A stretch of 34,587 nt of DNA from assembly GCA_918290775.1 (NCBI GenBank), contig CAKJZF010000088.1, positions 1 through 34,587 of the forward strand, read 5' to 3'. This stretch comes from Clostridiales bacterium. Its GTDB lineage: Bacteria; Bacillota; Clostridia; Oscillospirales; CAG-272. Each line of letters starts with the position of its first letter. Positions within the stretch are counted from its first letter, which is position 1. A program made the position numbers and the translations under genes. The notes under the pieces were generated by a model. That model had not been told where the DNA came from. It worked only from the letters and a program-made list of their open reading frames with translations, and made no database searches. Of this stretch, positions 8,550 to 17,749 are shown piece after piece.

Positions 8550-9422
8550 ATGGCAAGATTAAGAACCAGAAAGCATAAAGTCGTCCTTTCCCGTTCGGCG
8601 GGGGGCGACGCAGGAATCACCGTTGTTCTGACAGTGCTCGGCATCTTTATGGTGTTGCCGATGGCATATGTTCTCATGCAGGCGTTCAAGCCTTTGGACG
8701 AACTTTGGATGTACCCGCCGAGATTCTACGTGATGAATCCGACAACCTCCAACTTCAAAGACCTTTTCACCTTGATGAATACCTCTTGGGTTCCGTTTTC
8801 GCGCTACATCTTTAACACCGTGTTTACCTCGGTCATGGGGACGTTTGGGCATTTGTTCATCGCTTCCATGTGCGCCTACGCGCTCGCGAAGATCAAATTT
8901 CCCGGTCACAAATGGATTTTCAAGACCATTCAGACCTCGCTCATGTTCCATTCAACCGTTACGGCGGTTACGAGCTTCATTCTGATGTCCGCGTTCCATA
9001 TGATTGACACCTACCTTGCCATCATCATTCCCGCATGGGGTTATACCCTTGGATTATACCTGATGAAGCAATTTATGGATACCAATGTTTCGGACGCGGT
9101 TCTGGAAAGCGCACGGTTGGACGGAGCCAGCGAGCTGCGAACCTATTGGACCATTGCGATGCCGATGGTCAAACCCGCGTGGCTCACGCTGATCATTTAT
9201 TCCTTCCAGTCGCTTTGGAACGCGGGATCTTCCATTTACATTTACTCCGAACAGCTCAAATCGTTCAACTACGCGATCGGGCAGATCACGGCGGGCGGTA
9301 TCAAGCGTGCGGGCGCATCTGCCGCGGCAACCGTTCTGATGATGATGGTGCCGATTCTCGTGTTCGTGATTTCGCAGTCGAACATCATTGAAACGATGGG
9401 CTCGAGCGGTATGAAGGATTAA
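8550..9422 (+). CDS. Carbohydrate ABC transporter permease, MalG/UgpE type (pair 1)
   Basis: This is the second channel-forming membrane subunit, expected to pair with the product of the gene just upstream. The 290 residues include a first transmembrane helix at about 26-50, a family-typical periplasmic segment with FKDLFTLMNTSW, and four to five more helices. The ATPase-docking EAA loop LESARLDGASELRTYWTIAM is near residues 183-202. The length is normal for MalG-type subunits. The gene is packed directly against its neighbour and followed after 14 bases by the NHL/Yip1 gene, behind AAGGAGGTC. No nucleotide-binding subunit is encoded anywhere in the operon, so a shared ATPase is presumed. Confidence 0.92.
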   Translation: MARLRTRKHKVVLSRSAGGDAGITVVLTVLGIFMVLPMAYVLMQAFKPLDELWMYPPRFYVMNPTTSNFKDLFTLMNTSWVPFSRYIFNTVFTSVMGTFGHLFIASMCAYALAKIKFPGHKWIFKTIQTSLMFHSTVTAVTSFILMSAFHMIDTYLAIIIPAWGYTLGLYLMKQFMDTNVSDAVLESARLDGASELRTYWTIAMPMVKPAWLTLIIYSFQSLWNAGSSIYIYSEQLKSFNYAIGQITAGGIKRAGASAAATVLMMMVPILVFVISQSNIIETMGSSGMKD

Positions 9423-9436
9423 GGAGGTCAACACGA

Positions 9437-11596
9437 ATGAAAAAGATTTGTTCCGTTTTGCTCGTCGTGTTGGCGCTGATTCTTGTCCTTCCGATGATCA
9501 TGATCCCCGCGAGCGCGTCCTCGGCATACCAGACATACACCTATTCCATCGACGGAAACGCGTTGCTCTCGCCGGATGCCTATACGGCAAGACCCGCGAT
9601 CAATTCAGATGACATGAAGATCACAAGCAACACGGGTGTCGCGCTTGCAAACCCGTGCGACCTCGTGACCGATGCGGAAGGCAACTGTTACATCGCCGAT
9701 ACGGGAAACAACCGCATTGTCATCCTCAATCGCTACTTTGAATATCAGAATATGGTTTCGGAGTTCATCAATGATCGCGGAACGGCGGATGCGCTCTCCG
9801 CGCCCGAAGGAGTGTTTGTCTACAACGATCAACTTTGGGTCTGCGACACCGGCAAGAACCGCCTGGTGGTGTTCAACAAGCGCGATGGGAGCTTTCTCAA
9901 GATTGTTGATAAGCCTGAAAGCCAGCTTTTCGGAGACAACGACATCTACAAGCCGAAGGCGATGGCAATCGACCAGTACGGCAGAGTTTATGTTGTTTCA
10001 AGCACCAACTACCAAGGTGTGATCGTGATGGATCCGGACGGAGAATTCGTCGGGTTTATCGGCGCACAGGCGGTTACCATCAGCGCGTGGGATATTCTTT
10101 GGAGAAGATTTCAGACCCAAGACCAGAAGAAACGCTCCACGCAGTTGATATCCACCGAGTATAACAACATCACCATCAGCGATGAAGGATTCGTCTATGT
10201 GACAACCTCCTCAATCGCCGAATCGTCGGTGCGTTCGGCAATCAACAGCCGCACCAAGTCGGGCAAGTATCTTCCTGTGAAGCTCCTCAATCCGGCGGGC
10301 GAGGAGATCATGAGACGAAACGGCTTTTGGCCGCCGGCAGGCGAAATCGACTATTCCACCGATCCGTCCGATACCTATCATGGGGTTTCGGTTGTCAAGG
10401 ATGTTGCAGTCGGACCGGAGAAAACATGGTCGATCATGGACGAAAATAGAAACAAGATCTATACCTATGACTACAACGGCAACCTCCTGTTCGCCTTTGG
10501 CGATAAGGGGTCGATGACGGGTAGTATCTCCAATATCAAAGCGATCGCCTACCAGGGCGATATCCTGCTGGTGTTGAGTACGGGAACACCCTGTACCATC
10601 AACATTTACGATCGCTCCCCCTACGGTAATATGCTGATCGAGGCGATCGCGGCGGAAAACTCGCTGGATTATAACTACGCCATCGAATGCTGGCAGGCGG
10701 TTTTGCAGAGAAATTCCAATTTTGACGCGGCGTATGTTGGTATCGGTAACGCGCTGTATCGCAGCGGCGAATATAAGGAATCTCTGAAGTATTTTGAAAC
10801 CGCATATGACACATCCAACTGGTCGGAGTCCTATAAAGAAGTCCGAAAGGAATGGATGTCAAAATGGTTCCTTTTGATCTTTGCGTTGATTATTCTGATC
10901 ATTGTCGGCGTTGTCAAATGGTTCACATTCGCGGCAAAGGTCAATAAACGCGGAGCGACCGACGGAAAGGCGCAAAAGTCTTTCGGGCAGGAGCTGATCT
11001 ACGGATTCTACATTCTGTTCCATCCGTTTGATGGCTTCTATGACCTGAAGCACGAACGGCGCGGATCGGTTCGGGCGGGGTTGGTATTCCTCGCAATCAC
11101 CATTCTGACCTTCTTCTATCAGGGCATTGGTCAAGGCTACGTTCTCAACCCCACTCACCGTACGACATCCATCATCACGCAGGTAATCTCGGTTCTGGTT
11201 CCGGTCGCGCTCTTCGTTCTTGCCAACTGGTGCTTGACGACCCTGTTTGAAGGGGAAGGAAGCTTCAAAGATATTTTTGTGGCAACCTGCTATTCGCTCT
11301 TGCCGCTTCCGCTGATCGTGATCCCCGCAACCATCGCATCCAACTGGGTCACGGGCACCGAGGCGTCGCTGGTCGGATTTTTCGGAACGCTGGCGTTCAT
11401 TTGGGTGGGAATCCTGTTGTTCTTTGGAACCATGGTGACGCATGACTACTCGCTCTTCAAAAATTTCATCACCATTCTCGGAACGGTGGTGGCAATGGCA
11501 TTTATCATTTTCATCGTGTTGTTGTTCAGTATGTTGCTCTCGAAACTCGTGAGTCTGGTTACGAATATCATCACGGAATTGCAATACCGAGCATAA
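9437..11596 (+). CDS. NHL-repeat / TPR / Yip1-domain membrane protein
   Basis: A composite membrane protein of 719 residues. Residues 1-28 are a signal peptide or anchor ending in PASAS. About 40-400 carry NHL-type beta-propeller repeats, seen as recurring segments such as PCDLVTDAEGNCYIADTGNN and GVFVYNDQLWVCDTGKN. About 407-470 form TPR-like helices (YNYAIECWQAVLQRN, SGEYKESLKYFETAY). A transmembrane helix is at about 475-497. About 517-705 is a multi-helix Yip1-like domain starting GQELIYGFYILFHPFDGFYDLK. The likely topology is an extracytoplasmic propeller and TPR with a membrane-embedded C-terminus. Its place between the two permease pairs suggests a scaffold or accessory role for the surface complex. 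No catalytic function can be assigned, and biochemical roles for such fusions are unknown to me. Confidence 0.75.
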   Translation: MKKICSVLLVVLALILVLPMIMIPASASSAYQTYTYSIDGNALLSPDAYTARPAINSDDMKITSNTGVALANPCDLVTDAEGNCYIADTGNNRIVILNRYFEYQNMVSEFINDRGTADALSAPEGVFVYNDQLWVCDTGKNRLVVFNKRDGSFLKIVDKPESQLFGDNDIYKPKAMAIDQYGRVYVVSSTNYQGVIVMDPDGEFVGFIGAQAVTISAWDILWRRFQTQDQKKRSTQLISTEYNNITISDEGFVYVTTSSIAESSVRSAINSRTKSGKYLPVKLLNPAGEEIMRRNGFWPPAGEIDYSTDPSDTYHGVSVVKDVAVGPEKTWSIMDENRNKIYTYDYNGNLLFAFGDKGSMTGSISNIKAIAYQGDILLVLSTGTPCTINIYDRSPYGNMLIEAIAAENSLDYNYAIECWQAVLQRNSNFDAAYVGIGNALYRSGEYKESLKYFETAYDTSNWSESYKEVRKEWMSKWFLLIFALIILIIVGVVKWFTFAAKVNKRGATDGKAQKSFGQELIYGFYILFHPFDGFYDLKHERRGSVRAGLVFLAITILTFFYQGIGQGYVLNPTHRTTSIITQVISVLVPVALFVLANWCLTTLFEGEGSFKDIFVATCYSLLPLPLIVIPATIASNWVTGTEASLVGFFGTLAFIWVGILLFFGTMVTHDYSLFKNFITILGTVVAMAFIIFIVLLFSMLLSKLVSLVTNIITELQYRA

Positions 11597-11615
11597 GGGA
11601 AGGAGGTTGTAACAG

Positions 11616-14600
11616 ATGAAACTCAAAATCAGAATTCTTTCAACCTTCCTTGCCGTTTTGATGATGTTGAGCGCGGTTGCCTCGTTTGCGGTCATCAGCG
11701 TTTCGGCGGATGGCGAAGAGAACGTTCGTATTCAGAAAAAATACGTGCAGAGCAAGTTCAGTTCTCCGCAGGATAAGCTCGAGAACATGACGCTGATTCT
11801 CTCCAAATTCGGGTATGAGCTGTATGCTGATGAAGAGAGTGGAGAAGTTGCGATGGCAGAAGTTGCCAATCGTGATAACGTACTCTTTACCAACCCCTAT
11901 GACATCGGCAGCGTAAAGGCAAACTACGGTACCGACGGCAGTAGCTTCGGCGTGAAGGAGCAGGTTCTTTCGCAGATCATCATCCGTTATTCGGAGACCA
12001 GCAAAGAGGATCCCAAGGTCATGTACAGCTTTGTGGAAGCCGCTATGCGGGGACAAATTGATATGTCCAAGATCCGCAACGGTGTCCGAATGGATTACAC
12101 CATCGGTCGCGAGGAAACGCGCAAGCTGGTTCCGAGATGGATCCCGAAGCAGAGCTTTGAGGAGAACATTTTGGCTTCGATGCAGGAAGCAGTTGACGCA
12201 GGACTCTTTTACTCATGGGAATTCGAGAAATTCAAGAATTACTATGTGGAAAGAGGGCAGGATCTTGAGACAACCGAGACCATGGTTCAAACTCTGATTT
12301 CGACCTATCCGGTTTTGGAAGATCCGTCGGTTCATATCTATGTGCTGGACGACAGCTTGACGGATAAAGAGTTGTCACTCATCGAAGGTTGGATCAAAGA
12401 TTACTGCATGGACACCTACAGCTTCGAGCAAATGGATGTTGACCATGAAGAAGCAGGGTATGAAGCAGTTGACGAACAGTATCCCGTTTTTAAGGTCGCG
12501 CTGGAGTACACCTTGGATGAAACCGGTATGACCATGCGTGCATCCTGCAACAGCCTGCAATATGATATGGCGTCCTATCTGCTGGAATCTATCGAAATTC
12601 TCCCCTACATGGGTGCAGGCAATACCTCGCATGCGGGTTACAACTTCTATCCGGACGGTTCCGGGTCGCTGTTCGATTTTCAACAGCTTGCGAGCAAGGT
12701 TGAGTCTGTCAGTGCCAAAATCTACGGGCTTGACTACGCCTACCATGAAATCTCCGGGGCAACCTACCAAAAAACCATTCGGATGCCGGTGTACGGTTCG
12801 GTTGCAACCGAGGTAATCAATTCCTATACCGATTCCAAAACGGGGCAGTATATCTCGGTTTCGGACACGGTAAAGTCGCTTGACGCGATCATGGCGGAGG
12901 GGTACACCGCGGATCAGATCACAACCGATACCTATCAGAGAGGCTATCTTGCCATCATCGAGGCGGGTGAATCGCTCGGCAGACTTCAGACCTACCATCT
13001 GGGACAACAGGCACCGTACGCCACGTTGATTCCTTCCTTCAACCCAAAGCCCAAAGACAGCTACGATATTGCCGATTCGATTTCGGTTACCAGCAGCCAT
13101 CGCTGGACCGTGGTCTCGAATCGGAAATATACGGGTAATATCCGCATCCATTATCAGCTCCTCACCGACGCTGAAAAGGGCGCGGCGATCCGTTCGGCAC
13201 AGCGGGCAGCCGGCAGTGACTATATCTTCTATGAAACGTCATGGCTCGGTATGGCGGAGGCGTATCGCGATTACCTGATTGCCAACCATACCCTGGAGCG
13301 GATGGATGAGGACGATCTGACCGAGGACATCCCGCTTTACATGGAGGTATTCGGGGCAATCGAGACGCAAACCACGATCGCAACCATCCCCGTTACGGTG
13401 ATGACTCCGATCACGACCTTTGAAAACATCCTGACTATGTATAACCAGTTGGCGACAAATGGCGTGAGAAACATCAACTTCAAGATGACAGGATTTGCCA
13501 ACGGCGGGATGTATTCCACAATTCCTTCCAAGGTCAAATGGGAGTCGAAGGTCGGCGGTGCCAAAGGATTCCGGGAGCTGATCAAGGAAGCCCGGACCAT
13601 CGAGCTTTCCGATGAAAACGCAAAACTTGGTTTGTATCCCGACTTCGATTTCGCATACAGCCAAAAGAATACCGCGACCGATAGCCTCAATCTGAAAAAA
13701 GACGCGGTCAAAACTATCGACAACCGATATTCCTCCAAGCGAATTTACAGCGCAACGAAACAGACCTACATGAGCTTCTTCCAGCTCGCGATCTCGCCTT
13801 CGCGCTACAGTAAATTCTATTCCAAATTGCTAAAGAATTATGGAAAGTATGACATTCAGTCCATGTCGGTCGCGTCGCTCGGCAGCGCACTGAACTCCGA
13901 CTTCGACGAGGACGATCCTTACAACCGCGAGGACAGCAAGGAATTTACCGTTCAGGCATTCAAAGATCTTTCTCAACAATACAGCCTGATGACCGAATCC
14001 GGAAACGCCTATACATGGGCTTACATCGACCACATCATCAATGCGGACATCGACTCCAGCCGTTATAACAAGTCGAGCGCGTCCGTTCCGTTTATCGGGG
14101 CTGTTTTGCATGGATATGTTCAGTTTGCGGGCGCTCCGCTTAACCAGGAGGGAGACCCCGAATACCTGATCCTCAAGTCGGTTGAAAACGGCGCGGGAAT
14201 GTATTTCATCCTTTCCTACCAAAACACGAGCGAGCTGAAAGAGGATCGACAGCTCAACCGATATTATTCCATCGACTACAGCATTTGGAAAGAGGATCTG
14301 ATCGACTACTATAAGGTGCTGAATGATCTGCTTCATGATGTTCAGACGATGGTGATCATCGATCATAAGTTCCTGAACTACAGCGACGGATACGGAACCG
14401 TTCGTATGCTGGACGCAGATGAATTGCTCCTGCAGATCGCGCGGGAGCAGCAGACGGCAGAAGAAAAGACCCGTTCCGAGATCGAGCAGATGGAGATTGC
14501 GCACTCGGCAAGAATCGCCGATGCTGCAGTGTTCATCCGCGGCGCGGAAGCGGCGATGGAAGATCTGATCGGGCAGATGAAAGCGCAGAACGAGGTCGTG

Positions 14601-15287
14601 AAGTCGGCATATGAGGTTGTGATCGAGGCTTCCGCGGGCTATAAGAGCACCGATAAGGATGCCGACCGTCGGAATGCCGCCTCGCGCTACCGTGTTGCCG
14701 TTGTCGCGGCGTTGACGGCATTCAGTCAGCTCTCCTATTATAACGATCAGATCACCGCAATTCGCAATCGGTTGGATGATGAGCTTGAGATCATTCGTCT
14801 CGCAGTGGACGGAACCGAGCAAGCCTACCGCTATACCGAAGCATCGTTGTTGGTCGATGCGATCAAGGGCAACACCGCTATTCCCGCGGCGGCCGCGGCG
14901 CAGATGAACGCCTATACCGCGTATATTCCCTCCGAAATGACCTACGGTGAGGCGATTGCGGACAATGCAAGCACATTCATCGCATTGGTCAATGCCGATG
15001 AAAAGGTCGAAAACATCGAGTATGCCGATTTGCTTGCGGCAGGAGTTTATAAGCCCGAGACCGAGACAAGCGAAACCGAGACCGTTGTAGCGGAGCAGGT
15101 GAGCACAATCAACTTTGTGGAAAACAACAAGGTGGTTGCCGTGTCCTATGGCGACATTGACGACGAACGTATTAAGACCTACTACAAGACATTCATTCTC
15201 AACTACAACAACTACTCCGTGCGCACCGTTTTCAATGGTCAGGAATACACCATTCCGGCCTACGGATATGTTGTGCTTTACCACTGA
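11616..15287 (+). CDS. Large secreted DUF5696-type protein
   Basis: A 1223-residue exported protein that I recognise as resembling the DUF5696 family, which has no established function. Residues 1-31 are a signal peptide ending in SVSA before DG, the same cleavage pattern as the binding protein of this operon. The middle (about 330-900) has alternating strand/helix segments, with motifs such as YNFYPDGSGSLFDF, YLIANHTLERM and PFIGAVLHGYVQFAGAPLN. This is the kind of pattern expected of a glycosidase-like barrel with a preceding beta domain, but I cannot name catalytic residues. About 935-1080 is strongly helical, likely coiled coil. A Thr/Glu-rich linker near 1145-1160 leads to a small terminal domain. 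A strong AAGGAGG site precedes the ATG. Context suggests it handles the imported glycan outside the membrane. Confidence 0.7.
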   Translation: MKLKIRILSTFLAVLMMLSAVASFAVISVSADGEENVRIQKKYVQSKFSSPQDKLENMTLILSKFGYELYADEESGEVAMAEVANRDNVLFTNPYDIGSVKANYGTDGSSFGVKEQVLSQIIIRYSETSKEDPKVMYSFVEAAMRGQIDMSKIRNGVRMDYTIGREETRKLVPRWIPKQSFEENILASMQEAVDAGLFYSWEFEKFKNYYVERGQDLETTETMVQTLISTYPVLEDPSVHIYVLDDSLTDKELSLIEGWIKDYCMDTYSFEQMDVDHEEAGYEAVDEQYPVFKVALEYTLDETGMTMRASCNSLQYDMASYLLESIEILPYMGAGNTSHAGYNFYPDGSGSLFDFQQLASKVESVSAKIYGLDYAYHEISGATYQKTIRMPVYGSVATEVINSYTDSKTGQYISVSDTVKSLDAIMAEGYTADQITTDTYQRGYLAIIEAGESLGRLQTYHLGQQAPYATLIPSFNPKPKDSYDIADSISVTSSHRWTVVSNRKYTGNIRIHYQLLTDAEKGAAIRSAQRAAGSDYIFYETSWLGMAEAYRDYLIANHTLERMDEDDLTEDIPLYMEVFGAIETQTTIATIPVTVMTPITTFENILTMYNQLATNGVRNINFKMTGFANGGMYSTIPSKVKWESKVGGAKGFRELIKEARTIELSDENAKLGLYPDFDFAYSQKNTATDSLNLKKDAVKTIDNRYSSKRIYSATKQTYMSFFQLAISPSRYSKFYSKLLKNYGKYDIQSMSVASLGSALNSDFDEDDPYNREDSKEFTVQAFKDLSQQYSLMTESGNAYTWAYIDHIINADIDSSRYNKSSASVPFIGAVLHGYVQFAGAPLNQEGDPEYLILKSVENGAGMYFILSYQNTSELKEDRQLNRYYSIDYSIWKEDLIDYYKVLNDLLHDVQTMVIIDHKFLNYSDGYGTVRMLDADELLLQIAREQQTAEEKTRSEIEQMEIAHSARIADAAVFIRGAEAAMEDLIGQMKAQNEVVKSAYEVVIEASAGYKSTDKDADRRNAASRYRVAVVAALTAFSQLSYYNDQITAIRNRLDDELEIIRLAVDGTEQAYRYTEASLLVDAIKGNTAIPAAAAAQMNAYTAYIPSEMTYGEAIADNASTFIALVNADEKVENIEYADLLAAGVYKPETETSETETVVAEQVSTINFVENNKVVAVSYGDIDDERIKTYYKTFILNYNNYSVRTVFNGQEYTIPAYGYVVLYH

Positions 15288-15307
15288 TGAAAGGGGGACA
15301 ATAACCA

Positions 15308-16288
15308 ATGACAACCGAAATGGGACAGTCGGTGCAGCAACCGGCATCCGTAAAGAAAAAACGGAGGAAAAAAGTCTCCCTTGACAGTCGCAAAGCAAGA
15401 GCGGGGTGGATGTTCATTCTTCCGTTTGTACTCGGATTCATTCTCATTTATCTTCCCATGGTGATTGAGTCGATCCGATTCAGCTTCAGTGATCTGACGA
15501 TTGAATCAGGGAGCTTCAATACCACTTTCGTCGGATTTCAGAATTACAGAAGGGCATTTTTAGAGGATCCGAAATATGCGCAGATCTTGATTAAAGGCTT
15601 GCAAAAGCTCGCCTTTGATATTCCCGCCATCATCATCTTCTCGCTTTTCATGGCCATCATGCTCAACCAAAAGATGATGGGAAGAGGCGTATTCCGCGCG
15701 ATCTTCTTCATCCCCGTCATTCTTTCAACCGGTATTATGGAGAGCATCTCCTCCATGGATATTCTGAGTACCTACATGGAAGGCGGAGAAGGGATTGACG
15801 ACGGTTCCGGGACCAGCACGGCGACCCAGTTGGTCTCCAGCATGGATCTGCAGCGACTTTTCAGCAACATGAAGGTCGGTACCGAAATTGTGGATTACGT
15901 GACAAACGCGATCAACAACATCTATGACATCGTGAATCGCTCCGGGGTGCAGATGCTGATCTTCCTCTCGGGTTTGCAGTCCATTTCTCCCGCAATTTAC
16001 GAATCCTGTAAGATCGACGGCGCGACCGCATGGGAGACTTTCTGGAAAATCACATTCCCCATGATCACCCCGATGATCCTTGTCAACGCGGTTTACACGG
16101 TGATTGACTCCTTCACATCAGAGAAAAACACTGTCATGTCGTATATTTCCGGCGTTTATTCGCAACCAGACGGTAGGGAATTGAGCGCGGCAATGTCGTG
16201 GATCTACTTTATGATCGTCATTGCGATCGTCGGCGTGGTAGCGGCGATCCTCTCCGCATTCGTGTTCTACCAGCGGAAATCCGAGTGA
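15308..16288 (+). CDS. Sugar ABC transporter permease, MalF/UgpA type with extra loop (pair 2)
   Basis: A second MalF-like channel subunit in the same operon. The 326 residues start with a basic cytoplasmic stretch (KKKRRKKVSLDSRK) and a first helix at about residues 34-56. The ATPase-docking EAA loop YESCKIDGATAWETFWKITF is near 231-250. Between the helices that normally follow FRAIFFIPVILSTG and precede LIFLSGLQSISP there is an added Gly/Ser-rich and helical stretch of about 55 residues (about 158-213). Topology would place it outside the membrane. It follows the DUF5696-type gene by 20 bases with an AAAGGGGG ribosome site. It probably pairs with the next permease rather than with pair 1, since both members of pair 2 carry insertions. 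Confidence 0.9.
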   Translation: MTTEMGQSVQQPASVKKKRRKKVSLDSRKARAGWMFILPFVLGFILIYLPMVIESIRFSFSDLTIESGSFNTTFVGFQNYRRAFLEDPKYAQILIKGLQKLAFDIPAIIIFSLFMAIMLNQKMMGRGVFRAIFFIPVILSTGIMESISSMDILSTYMEGGEGIDDGSGTSTATQLVSSMDLQRLFSNMKVGTEIVDYVTNAINNIYDIVNRSGVQMLIFLSGLQSISPAIYESCKIDGATAWETFWKITFPMITPMILVNAVYTVIDSFTSEKNTVMSYISGVYSQPDGRELSAAMSWIYFMIVIAIVGVVAAILSAFVFYQRKSE

Positions 16289-16305
16289 GGGAGGATGGAA
16301 AAGAA

Positions 16306-17616
16306 ATGAACGCACAAAACACAGAAAATAAGCCGGTTGTTAAGCGCGAATCCAAAAATCGCATTCGTGTGGATTTTGACCGTACTCCGCTGAAGGATCG
16401 GCTGAAAGCAAGATTCCTCAATTTCTATTTCCTTTCGAGAATCGTCATTTGGATTTTCCGATTCGTTCTGATGGTGGGTATCTCGTATATCGTGCTTTAC
16501 CCGTTCCTCACCAAAATTGCCGGATCGGTGATGGCGCCGGAAGATTTCGTTGACGTGACGGTTCGTTTAATTCCTAAGCATTTCACGTTGGACATCTACC
16601 GCGCGATTGCATCTGAACTCGGGTATTGGGCGGCATTCCGCAACACCTTCATTCTCTCGCTGATCTCGGCGGTTTTCCAAACCTTGATCTGCGCTTTGAT
16701 CGGTTACGGTTTTGCAAAGTTCAAATTCAAGGGCAGAAACCTGGTGTTCTTACTCGTGATTCTGACGATGATCATTCCGCATCAAACCATGCGGCTTTCC
16801 ATGTATATGGAGTTCCGTTATTTCGACATTCTCGGGCTGATTCGTCTCTTCAAGGGCGGCGGCATTCAGCTTTTCGGACACAATATTAAAAACCTGGGCG
16901 CGGTTGCCGAGCAGGTTGACGAGGCAGGAAATGTGATCCGCGAGGCGAAACCGGGATGGTTAGCTCCTTTCTTTGAGAAGCTGGATATTCTCCGCTTTGC
17001 GCATAAGGAGACGGCGATTCAGGACGGTGTAACGGTCAAGAAAACCGTTTGGGATGACACCTTGCGTCTTTTCAAATATCAGATCGAGCGCCGGGGACGT
17101 ATGTTCGATCGCTATCGCGTGGAGGTTGAGTTTACGCAGAGCGGCGCGAACCTGATCAACACCTATGTGCCAATGTTTCTGCTCTCTTTGGGCGGTCTCG
17201 GGTTTAAGAACGGACTTTACATCTTCTTGTTCCGTCAGTTCTTCCGCGGGATTCCCGACGAGCTGGAGGAATCGGCGTATATCGACGGCTCCGGAACCTT
17301 CCGTACCTTTGTGCGGATCATTCTTCCGCTGTCAGTGCCGATGTTGATCACGGTGTTCCTGTTCTCTTTCTGCTGGCAGTGGACAGACGAGTTCTATACC
17401 AATCTGTTCTTCCCGTCGGATACGGTGAATATGTTGGTGAAACTGGTGGGTAATATTCCAGCGTCACTCAAAACCGACTACGCGGGTCAGGAATTGTATT
17501 ATTCTGCCATTCGCAACACGTGTGGATTGATGATCATTTTCCCGTTGGTCATTATCTACGGGTTCCTGCAAAGATTCCTGGTGCAGGGCATCGAGCAGTC
17601 CGGTCTTGCGAACTGA
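16306..17616 (+). CDS. Carbohydrate ABC transporter permease, MalG/UgpE type with ~100-residue insertion (pair 2)
   Basis: This MalG-like channel subunit has 436 residues from the chosen ATG at 16306, which follows AGGGAGG at 16287-16293. The open frame extends further left but there overlaps the upstream permease. The family normally has about 280-300 residues. The extra length comes from a longer cytoplasmic N-terminus (about 55 residues before the first helix) and an insertion of about 100 residues (about 180-280), with segments such as DILRFAHKETAIQ and FDRYRVEVEF. The insertion lies between the helix ending MEFRYFDILGL and the one beginning LINTYVPMFL, a loop that faces outside in this family. 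The EAA motif EESAYIDGSGTFRTFVRIIL is near 321-340. The operon terminator follows. Confidence 0.9.
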   Translation: MNAQNTENKPVVKRESKNRIRVDFDRTPLKDRLKARFLNFYFLSRIVIWIFRFVLMVGISYIVLYPFLTKIAGSVMAPEDFVDVTVRLIPKHFTLDIYRAIASELGYWAAFRNTFILSLISAVFQTLICALIGYGFAKFKFKGRNLVFLLVILTMIIPHQTMRLSMYMEFRYFDILGLIRLFKGGGIQLFGHNIKNLGAVAEQVDEAGNVIREAKPGWLAPFFEKLDILRFAHKETAIQDGVTVKKTVWDDTLRLFKYQIERRGRMFDRYRVEVEFTQSGANLINTYVPMFLLSLGGLGFKNGLYIFLFRQFFRGIPDELEESAYIDGSGTFRTFVRIILPLSVPMLITVFLFSFCWQWTDEFYTNLFFPSDTVNMLVKLVGNIPASLKTDYAGQELYYSAIRNTCGLMIIFPLVIIYGFLQRFLVQGIEQSGLAN

Positions 17617-17644
17617 TTTTTACAAGATTTGCGAAAAAGACTGT

Positions 17645-17680
17645 GCGGCATGGGGCAAAAGCCCCATGCCGCGATTTTTT
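17645..17680 (+). terminator. Rho-independent terminator of the transport operon
   Basis: A perfect 12-bp GC-rich stem (17645-17656 with 17661-17672) with an AAAA loop is followed by six T within two bases. It is a textbook intrinsic terminator 28 bases after the last permease gene. Confidence 0.92.
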
Positions 17681-17720
17681 GCCTTTCCCCGCCTGTTTTC
17701 CTCTTTTTTTGGGCAAACGG

Positions 17721-17749
17721 TTGCAATTTTGCGGATTTTGTGATACAAT
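17721..17749 (+). promoter_or_regulatory. Promoter for the polysaccharide operon
   Basis: TTGCAA (17721-17726), a 17-base spacer and TACAAT (17744-17749) with a TGA extended -10 element. The start would be near 17756, about 95 nt before the first gene at 17850. Confidence 0.65.

Noticed and set aside
13830..15398. Long antisense frame (522 codons) within the DUF5696-type gene
   Set aside because: It mirrors codon bias of the sense gene, has no ribosome site or promoter, and the sense gene has a signal peptide and operon context.
16198..16305. Extended start of the second MalG-type permease
   Set aside because: It overlaps the preceding permease gene by about 90 bases. The ATG at 16306 follows AGGGAGG.
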